Source: Phycisphaeraceae bacterium
GTDB lineage: Bacteria > Planctomycetota > Phycisphaerae > Phycisphaerales > UBA1924
DNA: 64,000 bases
Direction: 5' to 3'
NCBI GenBank assembly: GCA_019636845.1
Contig: JAHBWV010000001.1
Coordinates: 1 to 64,000, forward strand
Shown here piece by piece: positions 47,313 to 59,520 of the stretch (the stretch's first letter is position 1; every line of letters starts with the position of its first letter). The notes below the pieces were generated by a model. It was not told the DNA's origin, ran no database searches, and was given only the letters and a program-made list of their open reading frames with translations. The position numbers and the translations under genes are program-made.

Positions 47313-47722
47313 ACTCGATCATCCTCCAGACGGCGACTCGCTTCCTCATGCCGCTCATACTCGTCTTCTCGGTCGTGATCCTTCTCCAGGGACACAACAA
47401 GCCGGGGGGCGGGTTCATCGGCGGGCTGCTCGCCGCCGCGGCGTTCTCCCTCCACGCGCTCGCCTTCAACCCCGCCGAAACGCGCGCCTCGCTCCGCTTC
47501 GACCTTCGCAGCATCATTGCCATCGGGCTGCTCATCGCGCTCAGCGCGGGGCTCCCAGCCCTCCTGACGGGCCAACCCCTCTTCACCGGGCTCTGGCATG
47601 ATGTGGTGGTCCCCGGCATCGGCGTCGTGCATCTGGGCACGCCCCTGCTCTTTGACCTGGGCGTCTACTTTGTCGTGATCGGGATCAGCGTCCTTATGGT
47701 GCTCACCCTTGTCGAGGATTGA
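47309..47722 (+). CDS. mrpB: Na+/H+ antiporter subunit B
   Basis: 137 residues, four membrane helices. [19 protein letters not shown] is the diagnostic MrpB/MnhB motif, with [18 protein letters not shown] near the end. ATG overlaps the stop of mrpA (ATGA), so translation is coupled. Its role is structural and essential in the Mrp complex. Confidence 0.94.
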   Translation: MNSIILQTATRFLMPLILVFSVVILLQGHNKPGGGFIGGLLAAAAFSLHALAFNPAETRASLRFDLRSIIAIGLLIALSAGLPALLTGQPLFTGLWHDVVVPGIGVVHLGTPLLFDLGVYFVVIGISVLMVLTLVED

Positions 47723-47740
47723 CGAAAGGAGTCTCCGCCG

Positions 47741-48088
47741 ATGCAGATTCTGATCGCGATCATCGTGGGCGGCATCTTCGCCTGCGCGATCTACATGATC
47801 CTGCGCCGAAGCATCGTCAAGCTGATCATCGGTCTGGCATTGCTCGGACACGCCGCAAACCTGCTCATCTTCTCCGCAGGCGGCCTCTCAAAGGCGCATC
47901 CGGCACTCGTCAGGCCGGGCTCAACCTCTCCACCCGAGCCCTACGCAGATCCGCTCCCACAGGCCCTGATCCTCACGGCGATCGTGATCAGCTTCGGCGT
48001 CCTGGCATTCATGATGGTCCTGGTCAGCCGCGCGTACAACGCGGTGGGGAACGACGACACCGATGAGTTTGTGAACACCGAACGATGA
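47741..48088 (+). CDS. mrpC: Na+/H+ antiporter subunit C
   Basis: 115 residues, three membrane helices, homologous to Nuo[21 protein letters not shown] and [20 protein letters not shown] are the family's conserved helices. AAAGGAG precedes the ATG. It is the only junction in the operon with a gap (18 bp) instead of an ATGA overlap. It overlaps mrpD at its 3' end. Confidence 0.94.
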   Translation: MQILIAIIVGGIFACAIYMILRRSIVKLIIGLALLGHAANLLIFSAGGLSKAHPALVRPGSTSPPEPYADPLPQALILTAIVISFGVLAFMMVLVSRAYNAVGNDDTDEFVNTER

Positions 48089-49614
48089 GCACCCTCGCAG
48101 TCCTTCCCGTGATCCTCCCACTCGCAGCCGGCGCGGCCAGCGTGCTGCTCTGGAAGTCGTTGCGCGTGCAGCGCGTCGTGGGCGTGGCGGCGACGCTCGC
48201 GCTCGTCATCGTCTCGCTCCTGCTGTTCAGAGAGGTCAATCGCGAAGGTATCATCGTCGTACACATGGGGAGCTGGCCCTCGCCGATCGGCATCAGCTTT
48301 GTCGTCGATCTGTTCGGCTCGATCATGGTCGTGCTCGCCGCCATCACCGGCGCGGCGACGGCCATCTACTCCGTCAGAGGGATCGATAAGCGACGCCAGT
48401 CGTTCCTCTACTTCCCCTTGCTCCACATCCTCCTGATGGGCGTCTGCGGCGCGTTCCTGACGGGCGACATCTTCAATCTCTACGTCTGGTTCGAGGTGCT
48501 GCTGATGTCCTCGTTCGTGCTCCTCGCACTCGGAAACGAGCGCGATCAGCTCGAGGGCGCGATTAAGTATGTCACGATCAATCTGATGTCGTCCGCGCTC
48601 TTCCTGACGGCGATCGGCATCCTCTACGGAACCTTCGGCACACTGGACATGGCCGATCTCTCCCGCAAGATAGCCGCCACCCAGAACACCGGTATCGTCA
48701 CCACGCTCTCGATGCTCTTCCTCATCGCTTTCGGCATCAAGGCCGCGATCTTTCCCCTCTTCTTCTGGCTCCCCGCCTCCTATCACACACCACCATTCGC
48801 GGTCTCCGCCATCTTCGCGGGCCTGCTCACCAAGGTCGGCGTCTACGCGATCATCAGGGTCTTCACGCTGCTCTTCCCCATCGATCCGGGCTTCACGCGC
48901 CCGCTCATGCTCTTCCTCGCTGCCATGACGATGCTCACCGGCGTTCTCGGCGCGGCATCACAGATGGAGTTCCGACGCGTCCTCTCGTTCCACATCATCA
49001 GCCAGATCGGGTACATGCTGCTGGGGCTGGCGCTCGCGACGCCCCTCGCCCTCGCCGGCTCGGTCTTCTACATCATGCATCACATCATCGTCAAAGCCAA
49101 CCTCTTCTTCATCGCCGGCCTGGCCGAGCGGATCCGCGGCACGTCCGACCTGAAGGCCATCGGCCCCGTCAGCGTCTACGCGCGGTCCCCGCTGGTCGCG
49201 ATCCTCTTCTTCATTCCTGCCATGTCGCTGGCGGGCATCCCGCCGCTCTCCGGGTTCTTCGCAAAGCTGGTGCTCGTGCGTGCCGGGCTCGAGATCGGTG
49301 AGTGGGCGATCATCGCCGTCGCGCTCGTCGTGAGCATCCTCACGCTCTACTCCATGACAAAGATCTGGGCCGAGGCCTTCTGGAAGGGGCCCGCTCGACG
49401 CGAGGACGAGGCCGAGAGCGACAACAAGGACGCCGTGCCCCCCTCGATGCTGCTCCCCGTTGCCACGCTCGCGGCGATCACCGTCGCCGTCGGCCTCTTC
49501 GCCGGACCGATCTTTGACATCGCGAGCCGCGCCGCCGCACAGCTGCTCGACAAAGAGGGATACGTCCGCGCTGTGCTGGGGGACGAAGCGATGCAAGAGG
49601 AGGAATCGCCATGA
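48085..49614 (+). CDS. mrpD: Na+/H+ antiporter subunit D
   Basis: 509 residues with about 14 helices, homologous to the NuoM/NuoN proton pumps. Key charged residues are visible in [53 protein letters not shown] and [16 protein letters not shown]. Together with MrpA it forms the ion-translocating core. ATGA overlaps occur at both ends. Confidence 0.95.
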   Translation: MSTLAVLPVILPLAAGAASVLLWKSLRVQRVVGVAATLALVIVSLLLFREVNREGIIVVHMGSWPSPIGISFVVDLFGSIMVVLAAITGAATAIYSVRGIDKRRQSFLYFPLLHILLMGVCGAFLTGDIFNLYVWFEVLLMSSFVLLALGNERDQLEGAIKYVTINLMSSALFLTAIGILYGTFGTLDMADLSRKIAATQNTGIVTTLSMLFLIAFGIKAAIFPLFFWLPASYHTPPFAVSAIFAGLLTKVGVYAIIRVFTLLFPIDPGFTRPLMLFLAAMTMLTGVLGAASQMEFRRVLSFHIISQIGYMLLGLALATPLALAGSVFYIMHHIIVKANLFFIAGLAERIRGTSDLKAIGPVSVYARSPLVAILFFIPAMSLAGIPPLSGFFAKLVLVRAGLEIGEWAIIAVALVVSILTLYSMTKIWAEAFWKGPARREDEAESDNKDAVPPSMLLPVATLAAITVAVGLFAGPIFDIASRAAAQLLDKEGYVRAVLGDEAMQEEESP

Positions 49615-50084
49615 GTCTCCTCGCCGCGAACCTGATCCTGGCCCTTCTCTGGGGCCTGACCACGGAGAACTTCTCCGTGATGAACCTCACGATCGGCTAC
49701 CTTGTCTCGCTGGGAATCCTGGTCTTCGTCCGGCGCGCACTGGGCGACTCCCACTATTTCCGCGATATCACCGAGGTGCTCGCGCTCGTCTGGTTCTTCC
49801 TGAAGGAACTGGTGATCGCCAACATCCGCATGGCTAAGTACACGCTCTCGCCGCTCGACCGGCTGAGGCCCGGCATCATCGCGGTGCCGATGGACTTCAT
49901 GACCGACGCGGAGATCACACTGCTGGCGAACCTCATCACGCTCACACCGGGGACGCTCTCGATCGACGTCTCGAAAGACAAGCGGACGCTCTTCGTCCAT
50001 GTCATGGACATCAACTCGGCCCAGGCGGTGCGCGACGAGATCAAGCAGGGCTTCGAGGCCCGCGTGCTGAGGGCCGCACGATGA
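49611..50084 (+). CDS. mrpE: Na+/H+ antiporter subunit E
   Basis: 157 residues: two N-terminal helices ([36 protein letters not shown]) and a cytoplasmic domain with [20 protein letters not shown] then VHVMD, the signature of the MnhE family. Coupled by ATGA to mrpD and mrpF. Confidence 0.94.
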   Translation: MSLLAANLILALLWGLTTENFSVMNLTIGYLVSLGILVFVRRALGDSHYFRDITEVLALVWFFLKELVIANIRMAKYTLSPLDRLRPGIIAVPMDFMTDAEITLLANLITLTPGTLSIDVSKDKRTLFVHVMDINSAQAVRDEIKQGFEARVLRAAR

Positions 50085-50368
50085 GCGAGTTCGGCGCAAC
50101 CATGCTGGGCTGGACACTTCCCGCCGTGATGGCGATCCTCGCACTCGCGACCGCGATGGCGGTCTTCCGCCTCGTCCGAGGGCCGACACTGCCCGACCAC
50201 GTCGTCGCGCTCGACCTGATCGGAACCATCGTCGCAGGGATCGTCGCGATACACGCCATACGAACCGCACAGCCGGTCTACATCTACGCCTCGCTCGTCC
50301 TCGGCCTTGTGCTCTTCCTCGGAACGGTCGCCATCGGCTACTACCTCGAACGGAAGGTGACGCGATGA
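50081..50368 (+). CDS. mrpF: Na+/H+ antiporter subunit F
   Basis: 95 residues, three membrane helices. FRLVRGPTLPDHVVALDLIG is the typical MnhF motif, in which the conserved Asp of the second helix is essential in studied relatives. ATGA overlaps on both sides. Confidence 0.93.
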   Translation: MSEFGATMLGWTLPAVMAILALATAMAVFRLVRGPTLPDHVVALDLIGTIVAGIVAIHAIRTAQPVYIYASLVLGLVLFLGTVAIGYYLERKVTR

Positions 50369-50760
50369 AGGACATCATCGTCTCCCTCATGCTCTGGGCC
50401 GGCGCGGCGTTCACCCTCCTGGGCGCGCTCGGAACACTCCGCATGCCCGACCTCTACACACGCCTCCAGGCCTCGACCAAGGCGGGAACGCTCGGGGTCA
50501 CCTGCATCATGGTCGCCGCGGCGATCCACTTCATGGAACTCGCCGTCGCGGTTCGTGCGCTCCTTGTTGTTGCGTTCCTCTTCCTCACCGCGCCGGTCGC
50601 GGCCCACATCATCGCCCGTGCGGCCCACTACATCCGCGTCCCGCTCTGGGAAAGAAACGTGATCGACGAACTCGGAGACACCCGCCGCAAGCCCCTCTCG
50701 CCAAGCTCACCGCCGGAGCCGGGAGTGCCCGGGCACGGACCGGGATCAACGCGAGGATAA
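50365..50760 (+). CDS. mrpG: Na+/H+ antiporter subunit G
   Basis: 131 residues. GALGTLRMPDLYTRLQASTK is the MnhG/PhaG signature, three helices follow, and LTAPVAAHIIARAAHYIRVP closes the conserved part. The Pro/Gly-rich tail of about 20 residues is longer than usual. Last gene of the seven-gene Mrp operon; it converges with a small unknown gene 15 bp later. Confidence 0.94.
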   Translation: MKDIIVSLMLWAGAAFTLLGALGTLRMPDLYTRLQASTKAGTLGVTCIMVAAAIHFMELAVAVRALLVVAFLFLTAPVAAHIIARAAHYIRVPLWERNVIDELGDTRRKPLSPSSPPEPGVPGHGPGSTRG

Positions 50761-50774
50761 CGCTCCGATCGCGC

Positions 50775-51212
50775 TCAACGACGATACGTCCTTCGTCTCC
50801 GAGGTCCGGTTCGCGCCGTCATGGCCCAGAAACCCGCGAGCGGATTCTCCTCCAGCCACGCGCGGCGTACGCCCTCCGCACGCCGCATCTGTTCAAGCAA
50901 CGTTCCCGCGCGAAACCGCCGAGGCCGAGGCCACGCCAGCATCCCGAAGACCCTCATCACCTCGTCGAGCTCCTCACCCGGCGAGGCGGTCTGCGACGGC
51001 GATGCGAGCAGCACCAGAACCGGAGCACCGGTCCGGGTCACGCTCCCATCATCGTTCAGTTGCGCGCCGGTGGCACGCAGCCACATCGGGTCGAACCACT
51101 CATTGCCCCCGCGAGCGATGGTCTCGTGATCCTCACCCGGAGAGAACTCCGGCGGCACATCGTCACGCGACTCCTCGCCGAAATCCTCGGAATTGTCCCG
51201 GTTCCTTTCCAT
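50775..51212 (-). CDS. Small hypothetical protein
   Basis: A 145-residue soluble protein from ATG 51212 (MERNRDNSEDFGEESRDDVP). It has an acidic, probably disordered N-terminus, then a short ordered part GAPVLVLLASPSQTASPGEE followed by LDEVMRVFGMLAWPRPRRFR, and an Arg-rich end. No known domain. The start is uncertain because ribosome binding is weak and the frame continues 40 codons upstream with low-quality sequence. The 195-bp gap between its start and the clpB stop shows nothing else. Confidence 0.5.
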   Translation of the reverse strand: MERNRDNSEDFGEESRDDVPPEFSPGEDHETIARGGNEWFDPMWLRATGAQLNDDGSVTRTGAPVLVLLASPSQTASPGEELDEVMRVFGMLAWPRPRRFRAGTLLEQMRRAEGVRRAWLEENPLAGFWAMTARTGPRRRRTYRR

Positions 51213-51407
51213 ACTCTCTTTGATGCCTCCGAGACCTCCGGAGGTACACGCCTCACCCCGTTCTTCGGACCATGCTCCCTCGCCTTGCACAGCGGCACTT
51301 CTTCTTCGCAGCGAATACCGCTTGCGGTTCATCCTCTCTCGACCGATTCACGCTGCTTTGCGGACTTTCTCTGTGCTGAGTCTGCTCGTGATGCTGTGCG
51401 GCCTTCG

Positions 51408-54134
<2,727 letters not shown>

Positions 54135-54317
54135 GGAAACTCCTTCATTCCTGCCTCTTCTACCCCCAGACCCGAAGCAACCCGCGCGCCAGTGCGTACA
54201 GCATCACAGGCCGAGACCGTGCCGCCTCACACGCCGCTCGAACGGGGGTACTCACGCCGGAATGATGCTTCTGCGACAGTGGACTGCCGAAATGGCAACC
54301 ATGCTCCCCGGCGACGC

Positions 54318-55613
54318 TCACCCCTCCAACGCCAACCTCACCATCATCTCGATCCCCGTCTCCAGCGCCTCGTCGTTGAAGTCGAACGTCGCCTGGTGCA
54401 GCTGCGGCACCCTCAGCGGGTCCGCACCGGGCGGGCACAGCCCCAGCAGATAGAAGCACGTCGGCACATGCTGTCCGTAATACGCAAAGTCCTCGCCGCC
54501 CATCGTCGGCGAGGGCGTCACGCTCACACGCTCCGCTCCGAACGCACCCCGCGCCATCTCCAGCACACGCGACGCCAGAGCCGCATCGTTCACCGTTGCC
54601 GGATACCCCTCCGTCCAACGCACCCGCGCAATACACCCATACGCCCTCGCGGTGGTCTCGATGATCTCGATCAACCTGCCGCGGCACTTCTCACGCATCT
54701 CCCTCGTCAGCGTCCGCACCGTCCCGCTGAACACCGCCGTGCGCGGCAGCACGTTGTTCGCCGTCCCTGCCCGCGCTTGGCCGGTGGTGACGACGACGGG
54801 CTCGAAGGGGGAGACGTTGCGCGAGACGATCTGCTGCAACGACACGATCGCCTGCGACATCGCGAGGATCGAGTCCGCGCCCAGGTGCGGGAACGCCCCG
54901 TGCGCCTGCACACCCTCGATCGTCGCCTCGAAGTCATCGGTCGATGCCAGCAGCGGCCCCGGCCTCGTCGAGATCGACCCCACCGGCATCTGAGGCCACC
55001 CGTGCAGCCCGAACATCCGAGAGATCGGCTCTACCCCCGCGGGGCCGGCACCCTCAATCGCCCCGTCGATCGCCCCGTCGCGGCACATCTTCTCGCCCCC
55101 CGCGCCGCCCTCTTCGGCGGGCTGGAAGACGAGGCGCACTGTGCGCGGCCGATCGTGGAGCTTGCTGAGCACACGCGCCGCACCAATCAGAATCGTCGTG
55201 TGCCCGTCATGCCCGCACGCGTGCATCGTGCCCGGCGACTTCGATGCGTATGGCTTGCCCGTCTCCTCAAAGATCGGCAGCGCATCCATGTCGGCGCGCA
55301 GACCGATGGTCTCGCTCTTGGTGGCACCGCTCTCCAGAGCGGTGTTCCCGGTCATTGGTATCACCCCGATGACGCCCGTACCGGTGCCCGGCTCCGGCCC
55401 GCCAACGTTGCCCTTGAACGCGATGCCGAGCTTCGACAATTCGCGCTGAACAATCTGGCTCGTGCGCCGCTCCTCGAACCCGACCTCGGGGTGCGTGTGC
55501 AGGTCGTGGCGGATCGCCATGAGTTCCGGCAGCTCGCGCCGGATCATCTGGCGGAGTGTCTCGGTGGTGAGAGGGGTGGAGCCGATGCCGGAAGCCGGGG
55601 AAGTGGTGCTCAT
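54318..55613 (-). CDS. M20 family amidohydrolase (hippurate / IAA-conjugate hydrolase type)
   Basis: A 431-residue zinc amidohydrolase. IRHDLHTHPEVGFEE, GLRADMDALPI, MHACGHDGHTTILIGAARVL and LVFQPAEEGGAGG are the M20D metal-ligand motifs (Asp, Cys/His, Glu-Glu), and SPTMGGEDFAYYGQHVP carries the C-terminal His-loop partner. It cleaves N-acyl amino acids or similar amides in the cytosol. Between GVIGVIPMTG and TIGLRADMDALP there are about nine extra residues, NTALESGAT, encoded by a palindromic element at 55325-55344. Confidence 0.9.
   Translation of the reverse strand: MSTTSPASGIGSTPLTTETLRQMIRRELPELMAIRHDLHTHPEVGFEERRTSQIVQRELSKLGIAFKGNVGGPEPGTGTGVIGVIPMTGNTALESGATKSETIGLRADMDALPIFEETGKPYASKSPGTMHACGHDGHTTILIGAARVLSKLHDRPRTVRLVFQPAEEGGAGGEKMCRDGAIDGAIEGAGPAGVEPISRMFGLHGWPQMPVGSISTRPGPLLASTDDFEATIEGVQAHGAFPHLGADSILAMSQAIVSLQQIVSRNVSPFEPVVVTTGQARAGTANNVLPRTAVFSGTVRTLTREMREKCRGRLIEIIETTARAYGCIARVRWTEGYPATVNDAALASRVLEMARGAFGAERVSVTPSPTMGGEDFAYYGQHVPTCFYLLGLCPPGADPLRVPQLHQATFDFNDEALETGIEMMVRLALEG
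55325..55344. repeat. Palindromic element inside the M20 gene
   Basis: CACCGCTCT-CC-AGAGCGGTG, a perfect 9-bp stem with a two-base loop. It differs by a single base from the palindrome at 8160-8179 in the non-coding repeat region. The frame remains open through it. Confidence 0.75.
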
Positions 55614-55655
55614 GGCACAAGGGTATCTCCGCAGCGATCGAGCGGTGCTCCGAGA

Positions 55656-57290
55656 TCACCTCGACTCGTAAAACGCCCGCGCATCCCGCGTCAACTTCTC
55701 AAGGTCCACATCCCGCACGTACATCATGTGCCCGGACTTGTAGTACGTGAACGCCATGTTCTTGCGGACCGAGGGGTCGAGAGCCATCTGCGCCGCCACA
55801 CCCTCCGCGGCAAAGTACGGCGTCGCCAGGTCGTAATACCCGCACGCGACCAGCACCCGCAGCGTCGGCGAACGGTGCATCGCGTCCCGCAGCCGCGTCG
55901 CCAGGTTCGCGTAACGGTTCTGCTCCCCCTGATACGACCACGGGTGCACACGCCCGGTCAGGATCTCATACGGAAGATCCGACGTGTACCCGAGATTCTC
56001 GCGAAGGTGCTGATAGAGCGACGCCGTGTACGGAGGCACGATCGCCGAGTAACTCGGATCGTGCTCGTACCCCGCGCGGATCTGGTCGGCATCCATCCCC
56101 ACATACCTGCTGTCAAGGCGCCCGACCGTGCGCCGGTCATCGAGCATCAGCCGCTTGGCAAACGCGTCCAGCGTCACACGCAGGTTCGCCCGCGCGACGA
56201 ACTCCTCCGGCAGCCCCGTAAGCCGGGCGTGGGTAGCGATGATCTGCTTCCGCTTCGCTTCGTCAAGGCGATCTCCCGCCGCGAGCGCGGGCGCGAGCTC
56301 CTCGGATGCGAAACGCTCCGCCTCACGCCGGAAGCCGTCGAAATCGGTATCGAACCTCGTCTGCGATGCCGCGGGGAGCCGCTTGTGATACCCCGCCGTG
56401 AGCGCGTACGACGGGAAAATCCCGACAAACGGCCGATCGTTCCCCTCGTGGAACCGGATGCTCCCGAACTCGATCACCGGAGAGACCAGCACGATCCCGT
56501 TCAACGCCATCCCGTGGTCGTTGAGCAGCATCAACGAAAGCCCCGCGGCACGCGTCGTGCCGTACGACTCGCCCACAAGATACTTCGGCGATCCCCAACG
56601 CCCGCTCCGCGTCGTCCAGAGCCGGATGAACTCCGCAACAGCCCGAAGGTCCTCCTCCAACCCGTGGAATTGTGACGGGCTCTCGCCCTCTGCCGCGCGG
56701 CTGTACCCCGTCGAGACCGGATCTATAAACACAAGATCCGTAAACGGGAGCCACGTGTGCGGGTTCTCCCGACAGTGATAAGGCGGGGCGAGCTGCATCC
56801 CCTCTTCATCCAGCCCGCCGACACGCACAGGCCCCATCGCGCCCATGTGCAGCCACACACTCGAAGACCCCGGACCACCATTGAACGCGAACGTCACGGG
56901 GCGCGTCGTGGGCGACGGCGCACCCGACTTCCCATCATCGAGCAGCGTGTACGCAATGTGGAAGACATGAGCCCTGGGCTTCCCCTGTTCCGTCGGAAGT
57001 GTCAGATACCCCGCCGTCGCGCGATACCTCAGCACGCGCCCATCCAGGGTCGTCTCGTGCTCCGTCACCACCGGCTCGGGCTGCACAACTTCCGGGGGTG
57101 TCGCCGCCCTGGGCTTGTCCGCGCTCTGAGCGAACCCCTGCGAGGCACCCGCCAGCAGCACGCACAACGATGCCAGTCCCGCGCAGATCCCGCCGCGCAC
57201 ACGTCGCGCCCTCGTCTCACGCCAGGCGGCCGCAGAGAGATGTGTCGGACCGTTGGTCGTCGCGGGCGATGGGTGCGTCTGGAGTGACAT
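55656..57290 (-). CDS. Secreted serine carboxypeptidase-like (S10) protein
   Basis: A 544-residue protein starting at 57290 with GGAG upstream. The signal sequence (ICAGLASLCVLLAGASQGFA) ends near residue 55, following a long hydrophilic leader. FAFNGGPGSSSVWLHMGAMG is the substrate-binding/oxyanion motif, KYLVGESYGTTRA holds the nucleophilic Ser, CGYYDLATPYFA the Asp and KSGHMMYVRD the His, in the order of S10 carboxypeptidases. It should act outside the cytoplasm on peptides. The next gene starts on the opposite strand 147 bp away. Confidence 0.9.
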   Translation of the reverse strand: MSLQTHPSPATTNGPTHLSAAAWRETRARRVRGGICAGLASLCVLLAGASQGFAQSADKPRAATPPEVVQPEPVVTEHETTLDGRVLRYRATAGYLTLPTEQGKPRAHVFHIAYTLLDDGKSGAPSPTTRPVTFAFNGGPGSSSVWLHMGAMGPVRVGGLDEEGMQLAPPYHCRENPHTWLPFTDLVFIDPVSTGYSRAAEGESPSQFHGLEEDLRAVAEFIRLWTTRSGRWGSPKYLVGESYGTTRAAGLSLMLLNDHGMALNGIVLVSPVIEFGSIRFHEGNDRPFVGIFPSYALTAGYHKRLPAASQTRFDTDFDGFRREAERFASEELAPALAAGDRLDEAKRKQIIATHARLTGLPEEFVARANLRVTLDAFAKRLMLDDRRTVGRLDSRYVGMDADQIRAGYEHDPSYSAIVPPYTASLYQHLRENLGYTSDLPYEILTGRVHPWSYQGEQNRYANLATRLRDAMHRSPTLRVLVACGYYDLATPYFAAEGVAAQMALDPSVRKNMAFTYYKSGHMMYVRDVDLEKLTRDARAFYESR

Positions 57291-57437
57291 GCTCGGCTCC
57301 GTGCGAGGATGCGTGTGGTACAGGACGGGGTGAACAGAATACCGCCGACACACCAGTTCGTGGCGACCTCTGCTCGATCAACCCGCATTCTGGTATCATC
57401 GCGTCCGGTTTCGGGTCTCGTCCAACAGGGGCGCAAC

Positions 57438-58049
57438 GTGTTCACGCGCACCACAACCCGGCTGATCGAGGATCTGCGCAATCCCGCCAACGGCGCGGCA
57501 TGGTCCGCCTTCGACGCTCGCTACCGCCCCGTCCTCATCGCCTTCGCCCGCAAACTCGGCTTCTCGCAGGACGACGCCTCGGAACTCGCTCAGCAGACCC
57601 TCGCCGAGTTCGCACGCTGCTACCACGATGGGCGATACCAACGCGAACAAGGACGCCTCAGCTCATGGCTCATCGGCATCGCGCGCAACGTCGGCTCCGG
57701 CATGCGACGCAAGCGAGGCGCGGGGGGCGAACGCGTCGGGGGCGACACCATGATCGGACAGATGCCCGGCGAACTGCCCGATGAGCAGCAGCTCACACAA
57801 GTCTGGCGACGCGAACGCGAGCACGCCATCCTCGCAGAAGCCATCACCATCCTCCGCGACTCCGCACGCATGGAAGAGCACACTTTCCGCGCCTTCGAGC
57901 TCTTCGCGCTCAGAGGTGTACCCGCCGAAGAAGTCGCGGAGCAGTGCGGCATCGCCGTCGATTCGGTCTATGTCATCAAGAACCGGCTCACCAAACGCCT
58001 CCGTGAGATCGTCGCCGAGATCACCCAGGCATACGACGATGGTGAGTGA
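57438..58049 (+). CDS. ECF-type RNA polymerase sigma factor
   Basis: 203 residues from GTG 57438. Region 2 is AWSAFDARYRPVLIAFARKL with LAQQTLAEFARC, and region 4 is EHTFRAFELFALRGVPAEEV, with the helix-turn-helix EQCGIAVDSVYVIKNRLTKR. The region between (about 90-130) is Arg/Gly-rich. No anti-sigma factor lies beside it. Regulation and promoters are unknown. The ribosome binding site is weak, and an earlier in-frame start remains possible. Confidence 0.85.
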   Translation: MFTRTTTRLIEDLRNPANGAAWSAFDARYRPVLIAFARKLGFSQDDASELAQQTLAEFARCYHDGRYQREQGRLSSWLIGIARNVGSGMRRKRGAGGERVGGDTMIGQMPGELPDEQQLTQVWRREREHAILAEAITILRDSARMEEHTFRAFELFALRGVPAEEVAEQCGIAVDSVYVIKNRLTKRLREIVAEITQAYDDGE

Positions 58050-58085
58050 TCCCCCGCCAGGCCCAACGCCCGCCGCGAGAGAAGA

Positions 58086-58112
58086 GCCCCGACGCAACGC
58101 ATGCGTCGGGGC
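58086..58112 (+). terminator. Probable terminator of the sigma-factor gene
   Basis: A perfect 10-bp stem, GCCCCGACGC and GCGTCGGGGC, with a 7-base loop, 36 bp after the stop codon. No T-run follows, so it may slow the polymerase or protect the mRNA end instead of acting alone as an intrinsic terminator. Confidence 0.55.
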
Positions 58113-58587
58113 CTGTCGGACTGACCGAGAGAGCGGGTCGTCCGACGTGGGTCACCCCATCTGAGTTCGAGGGGGCACTCGGTCGCACTCCATCCACACG
58201 CAAGATGAATGTCTTCATCTGATTGTCTCAAGCGAATGCTGTCTATCAGTTGGCGGGTCAAAACGAAAGAAATCTGAACTTTGCCCGTCATCACAGACGA
58301 GGTGGCCTCTAGAGGCCATGCCGCACGATCAGCACCCGCGTGGAGGCTACATCTGGCCATAATGCGACACTGTCTGAGGCATGCGAAAAGAAAATGCGTC
58401 AAAGAGAGAGAATTGATGTCAGACGCAGTCTCAATTCCCGGCATATGAGAGTGGACGGACGCTTGTACGTCCTGATGTATGTCTGGTCTTTGAACTCTTG
58501 CCAGTAAGTGGCCCATCGGATCCCTCCAGTCCCTTCGGCGATGCTGCTGACCCGTATTGCCGCATGGGGCGCTCCTCACTCGGAGGT

Positions 58588-58620
58588 GAGGTCGGTGTGT
58601 TCCGGCACACCGACCTCTTT
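58588..58620 (+). terminator. Strong intrinsic-type terminator with no gene before it
   Basis: A perfect 12-bp stem, GAGGTCGGTGTG (58588-58599) and CACACCGACCTC (58606-58617), around a 6-base loop, followed by TTT. The nearest upstream gene ends more than 500 bp away and already has its own hairpin, so this structure implies a further transcript, such as a small RNA, or readthrough protection for the downstream signalling genes. Confidence 0.6.
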
Positions 58621-58875
58621 GCGTGAATCAACAAAGCCGAAGCCGCGGGCATCCTGCCTGCGCAAATCGGCATTGAACCGCCGTGCCCAGTCTGGACAGC
58701 CCCAGAGATGGCTCGATCCGGGCTCCACCCGACTTCGTGCCCATTGGCCAGTACGCGTCAAGATGGGCAACCTGTATGTCGATAGACGGCTGGAGCGGCG
58801 ATACCGCTCGGACGCACGCCCCTCAAGCGGTGTGGGGCTTGTCCGGGCGCGGTCTTCGCGTCATCGGACACCCTC

Positions 58876-59502
58876 ATGGGCGGCGAAGAGAACAACTCGA
58901 GTCCCGCCAACTGGGCGAGCAAGAAGATCTTCACCACGGGCGAGGCCGCCGAGGTCTGCAAGGTCTCCCAGCAGACCATCATCCGCTGCTTCGATTCCGG
59001 CCGACTGACCGGCTTCCGCGTGCCGGGCTCCAAGTTCCGGCGCATCCCGCGCGAGGAACTGATCCGTTTCATGCGCGAGAACGACATCCCCACGTCGGCC
59101 CTCGAGTCGGGGCGCACACGCGTGCTCATCGTCGAGGACGATCCCGAGATCATCGACATCCTGACAGAGGTCCTCGATCGCGACGGGCGCTTCGAGGTCC
59201 GGGCCGCGAACAACGGCTACGACGCCGGCCTCCTCACAGAGTCCTTCAAGCCCAACGTTGTCATCCTCGACTACCTCCTCCCCGACATCAACGGCAACAT
59301 CGTCTGCCGACGCATCCGCGAACGCGACGACATGGCCGGAACCAAGATCATCTGTGTGAGCGGCGTCGTCCGCGACGAAGAGATCAAGGGGCTGATGCGG
59401 TCCGGCATGGACGAGTTCATCAAGAAGCCCTTCGATGTCGACTTCCTCATCCTCCGAATCGCGACCCTCGCCGGCCTTGCCGCCGCGACCCGGGCCGGGT
59501 GA
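58876..59502 (+). CDS. Response regulator with N-terminal excisionase-like HTH
   Basis: 208 residues. Residues about 17-70 are a MerR/excisionase-type winged HTH (FTTGEAAEVCKVSQQTIIRC, then RLTGFRVPGSKFRRIPREEL). Residues 82-203 are a receiver domain: VLIVEDDPE acid pocket, phosphoacceptor Asp132 in VVILDYLLPD, a Ser at CVSGVV and KKPFD with the conserved Lys. DNA-binding first and receiver second is the reverse of most regulators. It is 18 bp upstream of an HDOD-histidine kinase, the likely phosphate source. Confidence 0.9.
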   Translation: MGGEENNSSPANWASKKIFTTGEAAEVCKVSQQTIIRCFDSGRLTGFRVPGSKFRRIPREELIRFMRENDIPTSALESGRTRVLIVEDDPEIIDILTEVLDRDGRFEVRAANNGYDAGLLTESFKPNVVILDYLLPDINGNIVCRRIRERDDMAGTKIICVSGVVRDEEIKGLMRSGMDEFIKKPFDVDFLILRIATLAGLAAATRAG

Positions 59503-59520
59503 GCCGCCGGAGCATTGCCC

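Larger units (their letters stand above)
58050..58875. other. Long intergenic region with palindromes and a strong terminator
   Basis: 826 bp without a gene. In order: a 10-bp-stem hairpin at 58086-58112 that probably ends the sigma-factor transcript, a stretch of clearly lower GC at about 58195-58510, a perfect 14-bp palindrome GGCCTCTAGAGGCC at 58304-58317, a very stable 12-bp hairpin with TTT at 58588-58620, then ordinary sequence up to the response regulator. A small RNA between 58320 and 58620 is possible but unproven. Confidence 0.5.

Noticed and set aside
54135..54317. A heat-shock operator upstream of clpB
   Set aside because: No CIRCE (TTAGCACTC-N9-GAGTGCTAA) or HAIR-like inverted repeat could be found in the 183-bp region.
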